Origin: an uncultured Butyrivibrio sp.
GTDB lineage: Bacteria; Bacillota; Clostridia; Lachnospirales; Lachnospiraceae
NCBI GenBank assembly: GCA_947168335.1
Contig: CAMVLM010000009.1
Span: forward strand, 1 to 48,875
Length of the DNA: 48,875 nucleotides
Direction: 5' to 3'
Below are positions 1 to 8,303 of the stretch, in pieces. Made by a program: the position numbers and the translations under genes. Under the pieces are notes generated by a model. It did no database searches. It saw nothing but the letters and a program-made list of their open reading frames with translations, and was not told the DNA's origin. Each line of letters starts with the position of its first letter. Within the stretch, counting starts at the first letter, position 1.

Positions 1-1
1 T

Positions 2-238
2 AAGGACCTTGCTGATTTCAAGGGACTTGATTCCAAGATAGCTGGAGATCCTGATGTACTCATCGCTCCCAATATCCATGCTGGAAATATCATGGGTAAG
101 ATGTATGCAATCAGCTGCGGAGGAAAGATGGCAGGCTTTATTGTAGGAGCAAAGTGCCCTATCGTCATGGTTTCCCGCGGTTCAACAGCAGAGGAGAAAT
201 ATCTCTCAATCGTTGTTTCAGCAGCTGCAGCAAACTAA
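2..238 (+). CDS. ptb: Phosphate butyryltransferase, C-terminal end (partial)
   Basis: The window opens inside this gene; the last 78 residues can be read in the second frame up to a TAA. The segment contains APNIHAGNIMGKM and ends SIVVSAAAAN, which fits the C-terminal part of the phosphate acetyl/butyryltransferase family. The enzyme swaps CoA for phosphate on butyryl-CoA to give butyryl phosphate in the cytoplasm. The gene directly downstream is butyrate kinase, 22 bases away, which argues for butyryl rather than acetyl specificity. The 5' part and promoter lie outside the window. Confidence 0.88.
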   Translation, partial: KDLADFKGLDSKIAGDPDVLIAPNIHAGNIMGKMYAISCGGKMAGFIVGAKCPIVMVSRGSTAEEKYLSIVVSAAAAN

Positions 239-260
239 GCCTTTTCAGAAGGAGAAAAAG

Positions 261-1328
261 ATGTCAAACGAAAAAATCCTGGTCATTAATCCGGGTTCAA
301 CTTCAACAAAGATTGCTGTTTATCATGCTGATGAACAGCAGTGGATTGAGAGCATAAGCCATTCTCTTGATGAGCTTAAGGCTTTCCCCACTATTTATGA
401 CCAGCTTGATATGAGAAAAAGTCTCATTGAAGCATGTCTTATAAAGCACGGTGATGACCTTAAGACTTTTGCGGCAATCGTCGGAAGAGGAGGAGCACTT
501 CCTCCGGTAAAGACAGGTGCTTATGAGGTCAATGAAAAGATGGTGGATACACTCAGATTCCACCCGGTTGACCAGCATGCAAGTAACCTTGGTGCCGGCA
601 TTGCGTATGCGCTTGCACAGCAGATCGGCGTTAAGGCATACATCTATGACGCAATAACCGTCGATGAGATGACAGAAGTCAATAAAATCACAGGTTTAAA
701 GGGTGTTCGTGTTCCCGCAAAGGGACATAACCTCAATACCAGAGCAGCTGCACTTAAGCTTTGCAGTGATAAGGGTATTGATTATTACAAGGTAAACATA
801 ATCGTTGCACATCTCGGTGGAGGAATTACTGTAAATCTGCACTCAAATGGTCAGATCATTGATTTCTTTAACGATGAGATCGGAACCTTTGCTCCGGAAA
901 GAGCCGGTGGTCTTCCCACATATGCGCTTGTAGACATGTGCTACAGCGGAAAGTACACCAAGGAAGAGATGATGAAGAATCTTCAGAGAAAAGGTGGCAT
1001 GATCTCATACTTTGGCACAGCGGATATGCGCGAAGTGCAGAAGATGATCGATGAAGGAAACAAAGAGGCAGAGCTTGTATTTGAAGCTATGGCACTTAAT
1101 ACAGCCAAAACGATAGCACGAATCGCACCTTCTGTTGACGGAAAGGTAGATTATATCGTACTTACCGGCGGACTTGCATACTCTGATACTTTTGTAAATT
1201 CAATAAAGAAGCATGCAGGGTTCATAGGACCTATCGAGATTATTCCCGGCGAAAATGAAATGAAAGCACTTGCAGAGGGAACTCTCAGAGTTCTTCGCGG
1301 AGAAGAGAAGGCCAGAATCTATGAATAA
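261..1328 (+). CDS. buk: Butyrate kinase
   Basis: This 355-residue protein belongs to the acetokinase/butyrate kinase (ASKHA) family and makes ATP from butyryl phosphate, the last step of butyrate formation by the ptb-buk route. The N-terminus has the phosphate-binding motif ILVINPGSTSTKIAVY, followed by AAIVGRGGALPPVKTG near residue 75 and VAHLGGGITVNLH near residue 190, with the late glycine-rich VLTGGLAYSD. The length is normal for the family. The start at 261 is chosen because AAGGAG lies just upstream; an in-frame ATG at 213 would overlap ptb and adds 16 unrelated residues. The last codons overlap the start of the next gene by 8 bases, so these genes are probably co-transcribed. Confidence 0.96.
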   Translation: MSNEKILVINPGSTSTKIAVYHADEQQWIESISHSLDELKAFPTIYDQLDMRKSLIEACLIKHGDDLKTFAAIVGRGGALPPVKTGAYEVNEKMVDTLRFHPVDQHASNLGAGIAYALAQQIGVKAYIYDAITVDEMTEVNKITGLKGVRVPAKGHNLNTRAAALKLCSDKGIDYYKVNIIVAHLGGGITVNLHSNGQIIDFFNDEIGTFAPERAGGLPTYALVDMCYSGKYTKEEMMKNLQRKGGMISYFGTADMREVQKMIDEGNKEAELVFEAMALNTAKTIARIAPSVDGKVDYIVLTGGLAYSDTFVNSIKKHAGFIGPIEIIPGENEMKALAEGTLRVLRGEEKARIYE

Positions 1329-2553
1329 AAGAAGTACTAACAGATGGGTTTACGCAATAACAGGTGTTTTGATTCTTGTATTTGCAGGCCTTATATATGC
1401 CTGGAGCGTCCTGTCCAGTCCGATAGCTTCTGAGTTTTCCCAGTGGAGCAAGGGATCAATGTCACTGGCATTCACTATGGCAATGAGCTTTTTCTGTCTG
1501 GGAGGCCTCGCTGCGGGGCTTGTGGCCGGCAGGATCAGGGAGAGATACATATTCTGGGCATCAGCGTTGTTCTTCCTTGTGGGATTTCTGCTTGTAAGCG
1601 GAATGAATTCCATAGGACAGCTCTATCTGGGATTTGGAATAATGGCCGGACTTGGTGCGGGTTTTTCATATAACACAGTTATGGGATCCGTTACCAAGTG
1701 GTTTCCGGATAAGAAGGGACTGATTTCCGGAGAGCTCCTTATGGGCTTTGGAATTGGAAGCTTCATAATTGGCAAGGTTTATACAGCGTTCCTGTCTTCA
1801 ATGAGCTGGCGTCAGGAATTCCGGATAATGGGTATAGTCGTATTTGCGGTTATCGTATGCGGTTCTTTTATCGTTAGAAAGCCCAATGAAGAAGAGCAGA
1901 AAGCTTTTGCTGTTGCAGATACGTCAGCAAAAGGTTATACAGTAAAATCCAAGGATGGTGATGAATTCACTACTCTGGAAATGATCAGAAAGGGTTCATT
2001 CTGGCTGTATTTTGTCTGGGCAGTACTGCTTAGTGCAGCTGCACTTGCTCTTATTGCACAGGCCAGCGGCATTGTTGTTGAGAGTGCATCTGATCTTAAT
2101 CCCGGAACCATTGCTACAATAGTTGGTCTTATTTCCGTATTTAACGGAATCGGAAGGGTTATCTTCGGTGGTCTGTATGACAGACTGGGACAGAAAAAGA
2201 CAATGCTTCTGAATAATGGTTTGTACCTGCTTTCAGTTCTTATCACTATGGCGGGGCTCAGTACAAAGAGTCTTCCGATTGTTGTGGCAGGTTTTATCTT
2301 CTTTGGATTGTCATACGGAGGTGTAACACCTACAAATTCAGCATTTATCATGGATTTCTTCGGAGTAAAAAATTACCCCGTGAATTTCTCCATTATCAAT
2401 CTGAATCTCCTGCTGGCATCCTTTGGAGGAACAATTGCGGGTGTTATTTATGATAAACAGGGCTCGTACCTCAGTATTTTCATAATAATGATTGTTGCTA
2501 TAGTAATCGCTACCTTATGTACGCTGCTGATAAAACGCCCTGCAAAGAAGTGA
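1321..2553 (+). CDS. MFS transporter, oxalate/formate antiporter-like (OFA) family
   Basis: A 410-residue integral membrane protein with about 12 hydrophobic segments and the layout of the major facilitator superfamily. The first helix region RWVYAITGVLILVFAGLIYA and the GLGAGFSYNTVMGSVTKWFP stretch around residues 110-130 are typical of OxlT-like OFA carriers, which exchange small carboxylates. The cytoplasmic motif GGLYDRLGQKKTML near residue 280 is the repeated MFS motif A. The start at 1321 overlaps the end of buk by 8 bases and gives a normal N-terminus. The substrate cannot be read from sequence; the position after ptb-buk allows a carboxylate, but the downstream reductase could equally share its substrate. 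Confidence 0.85.
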   Translation: MNKRSTNRWVYAITGVLILVFAGLIYAWSVLSSPIASEFSQWSKGSMSLAFTMAMSFFCLGGLAAGLVAGRIRERYIFWASALFFLVGFLLVSGMNSIGQLYLGFGIMAGLGAGFSYNTVMGSVTKWFPDKKGLISGELLMGFGIGSFIIGKVYTAFLSSMSWRQEFRIMGIVVFAVIVCGSFIVRKPNEEEQKAFAVADTSAKGYTVKSKDGDEFTTLEMIRKGSFWLYFVWAVLLSAAALALIAQASGIVVESASDLNPGTIATIVGLISVFNGIGRVIFGGLYDRLGQKKTMLLNNGLYLLSVLITMAGLSTKSLPIVVAGFIFFGLSYGGVTPTNSAFIMDFFGVKNYPVNFSIINLNLLLASFGGTIAGVIYDKQGSYLSIFIIMIVAIVIATLCTLLIKRPAKK

Positions 2554-2592
2554 TAAGAAAATGTTATTAAGACTTTTGGAGTAACGAAAATA

Positions 2593-3033
2593 GTGGATAA
2601 AAACAGATTTTTCAGATGGAATGTTATCACTAATATCTGCATGGCACTGTCCATTAATACAACAGCTGTGCTTCTTGCAGGGGGAGATACTCTTTCAGGC
2701 TGGGTAAAAGGATGCTGCTGCGCTTTTACCATAAACACAGTTGCAGCAATTATTATACCGGTTGGGCTTATCGGCAAGTGGTTTGCGGAGGATATCTGCA
2801 GACAAAAGCCCGGTACATTTATGGAAATGCTGCTTAGAAATCTGATCATAAATGCGATTTATGTGACAATAGTCAGCTTTTCCATGGCAATCATCAACGG
2901 CGGAATAGGAGATGGTCTGTTCATACGTTGGTGGTCCACCTATCCGATTCTACATGTTGTCGGCCTCATCACCAGTATAGTGATCGAGAAACCAGTAAAC
3001 AGAGTTGTTTACGGAAAACATGCAAACGAGTAA
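2593..3033 (+). CDS. Small four-helix membrane protein, DUF2798-like (paralogue of the gene at 4100)
   Basis: A 146-residue, very hydrophobic protein with four predicted membrane helices arranged as two similar halves (about residues 8-60 and 80-135), each starting with an Asn-rich helix. It starts with GTG; GGAG 11 bases upstream supports this start. No enzymatic motif is visible. The pattern resembles the DUF2798 family of small membrane proteins, but that is from memory of the pattern and not from a search. It sits 39 bases after the MFS gene and before a flavin reductase, and a related protein of similar size follows the reductase. The function is unknown. Confidence 0.7.
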   Translation: MDKNRFFRWNVITNICMALSINTTAVLLAGGDTLSGWVKGCCCAFTINTVAAIIIPVGLIGKWFAEDICRQKPGTFMEMLLRNLIINAIYVTIVSFSMAIINGGIGDGLFIRWWSTYPILHVVGLITSIVIEKPVNRVVYGKHANE

Positions 3034-3038
3034 AATGC

Positions 3039-3053
3039 ACCGGCAAGGCCGGT
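3039..3053 (+). terminator. Short GC-rich hairpin, possible weak terminator or processing site
   Basis: ACCGGC and GCCGGT pair perfectly around a three-base loop, shortly after the stop of the membrane protein gene. No long T run follows, so it is more likely an attenuator or processing site than a full stop. Confidence 0.35.
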
Positions 3054-3102
3054 TTAACAAGCATTAAATAACAAAAAGCTTTATTTAAGTAGGAGGTTTT
3101 AC

Positions 3103-4044
3103 ATGAAAATTTTAGGATTGTCCTGCGGGACAAAGAACGGTAACAACGATACAATGTGCCGTGTAGCTCTTGAGGCTGCAAAGGAGATGGGGGCAGAGAT
3201 CGAATTCATCCATGTTTTTGACTGGGATATCAAGTATTGTTCAGGCTGTGTTGCATGTTCAAGAGCCCTTGTAATGGGTAAGGGCATGGTTTGCTCACAG
3301 AAGGATGATTATGCAGCACTTTTTGATAAAATGGCTGAGGCTGATGGCGTTCTTATCGTGGATCCTATTTACGAGTCAGGCGGATCAGGACTCTTCCATG
3401 TACTTTGCGACCGTATGGGTCCCGGACATGACATGGGAATGCTTATGATGGCTGACGGCATGTTAAAGGAGCAGGGTAAGGGCGGACTTGATCCCAAGTA
3501 CCTCAAGAAAAAGGCCATTTCCTTTGTTGGAATCGGCGGTTCAGACTGGGCAGTTCGTGTTGAGACAGACCATGCTATGCTTGCAATGAGCCCTGCTTGG
3601 ACAGTTATTGATAATGAGTTCTTCTCATGGTGTAAGGATGTTATCATGCAGGATGACAAGATCGAGCGCATGAGACAGATCGGTAAGAACCTTGTAGAAG
3701 CTGCTAAGGATATTGAAAATGCAAAGTGGCTGGGCAAGCCCGGTTCATGTCCTCACTGCCAGGGTAACAACTTCTATATCTATCCCGGAACAACAAAGTG
3801 CGTATGCGAGCTTTGCGGTCTTGAGGGTACTCTTGAAGTAGTTGACGGAGCATTCAAATTCAAGTTTGATCCTGCAGATGAGCCTAAGGCACATGACACA
3901 CTTTCCGGAAAGAAGATGCACGGAGAGGATATCTTTGAGAATGAGGGAAGACTTATGAACCTGTTCAAGGATCCTGAATTCAAGAAGCGTAAAGAGCACT
4001 ATACAGCGGTTTGTGAAGCAACTCCTTCACCTTCAAAGGGTTGA
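3103..4044 (+). CDS. Flavodoxin-fold NAD(P)H-dependent FMN reductase with C-terminal zinc ribbon
   Basis: A 313-residue cytoplasmic protein. Residues 1-200 have the flavodoxin/NADPH-dependent FMN reductase layout: KILGLSCGTKNGNNDTMC is the phosphate-binding loop, and WDIKYCSGCVACSRAL with a later cysteine matches the iron-sulphur flavoprotein-like CxxC region of this family. ADGVLIVDPIYESGGSGLFH is the FMN-contact loop. Near residues 220-255 two pairs, CPHC and CELC, form a likely zinc ribbon; the last 50 residues are charged. A perfect AGGAGG lies 7 bases before the ATG. The protein is longer than ordinary FMN reductases (about 180-200 residues) because of the ribbon domain. Its electron acceptor is unknown. 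Confidence 0.82.
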   Translation: MKILGLSCGTKNGNNDTMCRVALEAAKEMGAEIEFIHVFDWDIKYCSGCVACSRALVMGKGMVCSQKDDYAALFDKMAEADGVLIVDPIYESGGSGLFHVLCDRMGPGHDMGMLMMADGMLKEQGKGGLDPKYLKKKAISFVGIGGSDWAVRVETDHAMLAMSPAWTVIDNEFFSWCKDVIMQDDKIERMRQIGKNLVEAAKDIENAKWLGKPGSCPHCQGNNFYIYPGTTKCVCELCGLEGTLEVVDGAFKFKFDPADEPKAHDTLSGKKMHGEDIFENEGRLMNLFKDPEFKKRKEHYTAVCEATPSPSKG

Positions 4045-4099
4045 TTTATACCGGGAGGAAATATAGACTTAAAGAAAATACCAAAAAGGAGACGAACTT

Positions 4100-4579
4100 A
4101 TGGGTAAACCAAGCTTAAAATTCTTTGTAGTATTTAATCTTGTAATGAACATTCCGCTGTCAACAGCGATGTCCATTGGGGGAATGGTTTTTTCAGGAAA
4201 TGCAGACAAAATGCTCACTACTCCTTCTTTGCCAATAAATATTTTAGTGGGATTTATTGTTGCATGCATTGTAAATGCCCTTATTCCGATTCCGCTTATT
4301 GCAATGGGATTCCCCAAGCTGTTTAAAGTGGATCCGGAGAGTGTTCCCGGAAGAATCCTGGGGAATATTCCGATAGTATTCATTTTTGTTGTGATAATCG
4401 GCCTTATAATGAACTTCTTAAATGTTCAGATATTTGCCGGTGCACCGTTCCCTGCATTCTTATTTGCATTTTTGGGAACATTTATTCCGATGTATGTTTT
4501 ATGCTTTATTGTAGCCATGATTTTCATTCCGATAGCTCAGGGCGCTGCATTTAAGGCAACTGCATCAGAAAGAGCATAA
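4100..4579 (+). CDS. Small four-helix membrane protein, DUF2798-like
   Basis: A 159-residue membrane protein with four hydrophobic segments (roughly residues 8-30, 48-70, 95-118 and 125-150) in two similar halves. It resembles the product of the gene at 2593 in size, helix number and Asn-containing first helix, so the two look like diverged duplicates on either side of the reductase. AAAAAGGAG precedes the ATG at good spacing. A strong terminator follows, so this is probably the last gene of the run that began with ptb. No function can be assigned; a membrane partner for the reductase is an inference from position only. Confidence 0.7.
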   Translation: MGKPSLKFFVVFNLVMNIPLSTAMSIGGMVFSGNADKMLTTPSLPINILVGFIVACIVNALIPIPLIAMGFPKLFKVDPESVPGRILGNIPIVFIFVVIIGLIMNFLNVQIFAGAPFPAFLFAFLGTFIPMYVLCFIVAMIFIPIAQGAAFKATASERA

Positions 4580-4773
4580 ATAAGCCAAATACCAAACTAC
4601 TACCTTTATATTTTGGGTGTAAAAAATGAGTTTTCATTTTTTACACCCTTATTTATTTTATACGGAGTTAATAGAAATAATCACAATTATCATTTATAAT
4701 GTTTCTGCAAGAAATATATATGCTTTAATTCGAAAGGGATTTTCGGACTGTTTTGTAAATGGAAGGAGCCTGT
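4580..4773 (+). other. Intergenic region with terminator and untranslated leader
   Basis: After the terminator at 4615-4648 the sequence is A/T-rich and should hold the promoter of the secreted protein that starts at 4774. I could not pick a convincing -35/-10 pair. AAGGAG lies just before the start. Confidence 0.5.
4615..4648 (+). terminator. Strong rho-independent terminator
   Basis: A perfect 15-base-pair stem (GGGTGTAAAAAATGA paired with its complement) closes on a four-base loop and is followed by a T-rich tract. It ends the ptb-buk-reductase run. The A/T-rich lower stem means it could also work on the other strand. Confidence 0.9.
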
Positions 4774-6618
4774 ATGTTTAAAAGATTAAGAACGTTCGTT
4801 ATTATTCTAGCTTCTTTAGTTATTTTCCCCGCACATGCTTATGCTGCAGATAGTCCGCAGGATGGCGGATTGAGGCAGCTTCCGGAAGAAAAAATAATAT
4901 ATCTTAAAGATGATAATGGTGGATCCAGACTTCCGTTTTTTGTAAAGAATGCAAATGGAGTGACGGTTTCTCATGGACCTCATTATGCCTATCTTACTTC
5001 TGTTCAGAAGAGACTCTATGATGCTATTTACATAGCTTCTAAAACATATATAAGACCTTATTCGGCAGGAGTGCCGGGATCCATGTATCTTTCTGATTTA
5101 CAGGCACAGGCATATAAGTTTTACACCGGTAATACGGTGGAGAGTCATGGTTCTAATGACGTAAACATAGCGATTCAGGCAATCAGTGCTGATCATCCGG
5201 ATATGGTGGAAGTATATATGTGCTGGCCGTACATATACAGAGTAACTGAGAATGGCTATAACACAGCTTATCTGATGTTGTATGCAATGTCTGATGATAA
5301 TTATTTCCAGTATGACAGCATGATCTCCAGTAAGGCCAAGGTTATTGCCAATCATATAAAGACTCTTTATACCAGCGATGATAAGACCAAGGCTGCAAAA
5401 ATACTTAAGGCTCATGATTATTATGTAACCCTTATGGATTATGACTATGCATGTGCATATGCAACGGGGAATGCGGCATATTTCAATCTGTCGCATACGG
5501 CGTATGGCTCACTTTGTCGTGGGTCAGCAGTCTGTGATGGGTATTCCAAGGGATTTCTTGCAGTTTTAAAGGAACTTGGGTTTACTGACTGCTATATGAT
5601 AACAGGAAATGCCGGAAATAGTGGTTCAGCGGGCGGACATGCGTGGAGCATGGTAAAACTGGATGACAATCTTTATTATGAAGAGGATACTACCTGGGCA
5701 GATCAGGAATCGTATATTAATCATGATTTCTTTAACAGGACAACGACAGAGTATTCATATGGAATAGGTGGGGCTTATCACCTAAGAGACAGCACGTTTT
5801 TAGGTCATCTTTTACCGACAGCTACAGGAACAAAGTATACCTATGATTATCTGCAGACGACCCATGATGATGAAACAGAGAATAGTGAAACAATATTGGT
5901 AACAAGCCTTACAGCAAGCGATTATTCAGTTACAGTAGGGCAGAGCATAACACCGGTTATCAATGTATATCCGGGTAATGCTACAAATAAAACAGTTGAG
6001 CTTTCAACCTATAATACAGATATTGTTTCAATATCAGGAGGAACAGTCAGAGGCATTAAGGCAGGTGAAGCTGTGATTCTTGCGGAAGCAACTGATGGAT
6101 CATATAAAAGTACCAGCTTTACAGTAACTGTTAAAGAGAGTTCATCCGGATCATCAGGTTCTTCAGGCAGCTCTTCGAGTTCAACCGGATATGCTGTTGG
6201 AACAAGGCTTATATATAATTATTCGATATACAGAGTTACCGGAAGCGATACAATAGAGTACTTAACAGCACCGACCTTTGTAAAGACGATTTCAATACCT
6301 TCCAGGCTTTTGGCAAACGGGAAGATTTACACTGTTACAGCGATAAGCAAAAATGCATGCAAGAATAATAAGGTGGTTACAAAGCTGACTATTCCAAACA
6401 GTGTTGTTTCCATTGGCAGCAATGCATTTAATGGATGTGAGAATCTGAAGACAGTAACAATAAATGCAAATATAAAGCTTAAGGTTGGAAGCGGAGCTTT
6501 CAAGAAGCTTAAGAAGGGATCTTCGATAAAGATTAAAGGGTTATCAGGAAGTTCAAAGAAAACAGTAGTTTCAAGAGTTAAAAAGAGCGTAACTACATCA
6601 AGAACGACAGTTAAGTAA
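4774..6618 (+). CDS. Secreted transglutaminase-like protein with Big2 domain and BspA-type repeats
   Basis: A 614-residue exported protein. Residues 1-26 are a signal peptide ending at AHAYA. Around residues 240-320 is a transglutaminase-like (papain-fold) domain: LCRGSAVCDGYSKGF holds the candidate nucleophile Cys, GGHAWSMVKL the His, and YYEEDTTWAD the Asp. Residues 370-455 fit a bacterial Ig-like Big2 domain (SLTASDYSVTVGQ... TVRGIKAGEAVILA). A Ser/Gly linker at about 460-475 leads to BspA-type leucine-rich repeats (LTIPNSVVSIGSNAFNGCENL). The C-terminus is very Lys/Ser-rich without an LPxTG motif. The start at 4774 is chosen over the ATG at 4759 because GGAAGGAG serves it and it gives a standard signal peptide. 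It probably acts at the cell surface; the substrate is unknown. Confidence 0.85.
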   Translation: MFKRLRTFVIILASLVIFPAHAYAADSPQDGGLRQLPEEKIIYLKDDNGGSRLPFFVKNANGVTVSHGPHYAYLTSVQKRLYDAIYIASKTYIRPYSAGVPGSMYLSDLQAQAYKFYTGNTVESHGSNDVNIAIQAISADHPDMVEVYMCWPYIYRVTENGYNTAYLMLYAMSDDNYFQYDSMISSKAKVIANHIKTLYTSDDKTKAAKILKAHDYYVTLMDYDYACAYATGNAAYFNLSHTAYGSLCRGSAVCDGYSKGFLAVLKELGFTDCYMITGNAGNSGSAGGHAWSMVKLDDNLYYEEDTTWADQESYINHDFFNRTTTEYSYGIGGAYHLRDSTFLGHLLPTATGTKYTYDYLQTTHDDETENSETILVTSLTASDYSVTVGQSITPVINVYPGNATNKTVELSTYNTDIVSISGGTVRGIKAGEAVILAEATDGSYKSTSFTVTVKESSSGSSGSSGSSSSSTGYAVGTRLIYNYSIYRVTGSDTIEYLTAPTFVKTISIPSRLLANGKIYTVTAISKNACKNNKVVTKLTIPNSVVSIGSNAFNGCENLKTVTINANIKLKVGSGAFKKLKKGSSIKIKGLSGSSKKTVVSRVKKSVTTSRTTVK

Positions 6619-6625
6619 AAAGCAA

Positions 6626-6656
6626 CGCCGCCGATACCATTAAGGTAAAGGCGGCG
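6626..6656. terminator. Bidirectional terminator between two convergent genes
   Basis: CGCCGCC pairs with GGCGGCG, with an inner TACC/GGTA stem around a five-base loop. Runs of A lie on the left and a run of T on the right, so both convergent genes can use it. The stop codon of the minus-strand gene lies just beyond the T run. Confidence 0.88.
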
Positions 6657-6661
6657 GTTTT

Positions 6662-8152
6662 TTAACCTCTCTTATATTTGAGTTTTGCGGTTTTTGCTCC
6701 GCCGGTTCTGTTTATCTTCTCAAGAAGATTGGCAGCGGTGGATTTTTTCTTTGCTATGATAGTGATCTTGGCATTTTTCTTGATTCCTTTAAAGGAATTC
6801 TTGCCGATTGATTTGAATTTATTTGCATTGATAGTGATGCTATTCAGCTTTTTACATCCGGAGAAGGCGTTTTTTCCGACCTTCTTGACATTGGAGCCGA
6901 TCTCAATCTTTGTAAGGTTTTTATCATCCTTAAAGGCTGAGCTTTCTATAGCTGTAACCTTATATTTCTTGGAATTTGAATCGGTGATGGTTTCGGGAAT
7001 CTCAAATTTCTTTGCACCGTTTGTATTTGAGCCGGCAAAGGATACTTCAGTGTTTGTAAGCTTTTTGTAATTACCGGTCTCTGTTGTGATAGTGACGGCA
7101 TTTGCAGGAGACAAATCTTTATCGGCAGACTGGTCAGCTGTTCCGTTACCCCAGATTGCATACAGAGTAGCAGTGCTTCCGGCATCTCCAAGAGCTGAAC
7201 ACAGAGGAATTTCTGCTTCGTCCTTGTAGAGAGCAGTACCTTCGGGGTCCAGATTCCAACCCTTGAAAATAGCCATGCTCTTTGTGAAGCTGTTTTTCGG
7301 AAGCTTCAAAGATCCTTCAACATAAGCGAATATTTCTTCCATATTGCCGGAACCGTCATTTGAATCAAAATTTACTGTAATCTTACCAAATTTGTTGGAG
7401 CGCACTTTTGATAAAGCCATGGTTCTTACAGGATCAGATGTAAGTGTAACCGGCAAATCATTTCCGCTCGTGGAAGAAAAAACAGCAGAATACTGGTTTT
7501 CCTTCAAACCATCAAGAGTTATGCGTGAAGATTTTTTCACTGTTATATTCTTTACAGTAGGATTATTTTTAGAGGGAATATCAAGATAACCGCCATTAAT
7601 AGTACATCCGGATACGTTTGTTTCTGAACTTGATCCGGTTATTGTCAGATTTTTATATGTTCCGCCTGAAATGGTTCCTTTTTCACACTTAACAGAAGAG
7701 CAGTCATAGGAACCGCCGGAGAGAATACCACCACTAATAACCACATCCCCGGTAAAAGTACCGCCGGTAATCTGGCTATTGTCAGATATTGTAACATTAC
7801 CGTTAAAGGTTCCCTTGGTGACTTTGCAGTCAGCGCCGGATATGGAAACATTATTATTAAAGGTACCGCCACTTACTTCTGCATCTGCAATAGTGACTTT
7901 GCCTTTGAAAGTTCCACCTTTAACTTTACTTTCAGAAGTGACTTCTACAGTCCCCGTGAAAGTTCCACCGCTAATAGTCCCGCCGTCCAGGGTGATCTTT
8001 CCGGTATACATACCGGAAGTTATTTCATCATCACCTTCAATGACGAGATTTTCACTGGAGTTCTCAGAGTAAGTATCTGCCTTTACTCCAAGAGGAACAG
8101 ACAGGAGTAGACCTGCCATTAAAACCAATGCGTATTTACTTGTGCCCCTCAT
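6662..8152 (-). CDS. Secreted beta-solenoid protein with InlB-type repeat and BspA-type repeats
   Basis: A 496-residue exported protein with a signal peptide of about 26 residues ending at VKADT. Residues 40-190 carry about nine degenerate repeats built on SGGTFTG/VTISG, each of about 14 residues, which suggests a right-handed beta-solenoid. Around residues 250-335 is a Listeria-Bacteroides (InlB B-type) repeat, seen as ITVNFDSNDGSG and ...GWNLDPEG...LYAIWG. Residues 390-470 are BspA-type leucine-rich repeats (VTAIESSAFKDDKNLTKIEI), and a basic tail follows. The start at 8152 is supported by AAGGAGA; a longer frame back to 8224 adds residues that are not signal-like. Likely a cell-surface adhesin or display protein; no enzyme motif is visible. 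Confidence 0.82.
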   Translation of the reverse strand: MRGTSKYALVLMAGLLLSVPLGVKADTYSENSSENLVIEGDDEITSGMYTGKITLDGGTISGGTFTGTVEVTSESKVKGGTFKGKVTIADAEVSGGTFNNNVSISGADCKVTKGTFNGNVTISDNSQITGGTFTGDVVISGGILSGGSYDCSSVKCEKGTISGGTYKNLTITGSSSETNVSGCTINGGYLDIPSKNNPTVKNITVKKSSRITLDGLKENQYSAVFSSTSGNDLPVTLTSDPVRTMALSKVRSNKFGKITVNFDSNDGSGNMEEIFAYVEGSLKLPKNSFTKSMAIFKGWNLDPEGTALYKDEAEIPLCSALGDAGSTATLYAIWGNGTADQSADKDLSPANAVTITTETGNYKKLTNTEVSFAGSNTNGAKKFEIPETITDSNSKKYKVTAIESSAFKDDKNLTKIEIGSNVKKVGKNAFSGCKKLNSITINANKFKSIGKNSFKGIKKNAKITIIAKKKSTAANLLEKINRTGGAKTAKLKYKRG

Positions 8153-8303
8153 AAGTGTCTCCTTACAAATGAAAAAATACAATTGTAACAAGTACACTTT
8201 TATTTTATAACGTGCAAGGTGCAAATACTATTAATTTTCTATAAAATAAGCGGAATTTCATAAAGAATGTATAGATAAAAGAGATAATTGTTAAGGTAGA
8301 ATA

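Noticed and set aside
7600-8050. Possible CRISPR or DNA tandem array because of evenly spaced similar units
   Set aside because: The units are in frame, vary at the base level, and encode the 14-residue solenoid repeats of a secreted protein; no conserved direct repeat or spacers exist.
7779-8072. Plus-strand frame with repeated VTLPLKVPP units
   Set aside because: It is the antisense of the beta-solenoid repeats in the minus-strand gene; the repeat comes from those codons.
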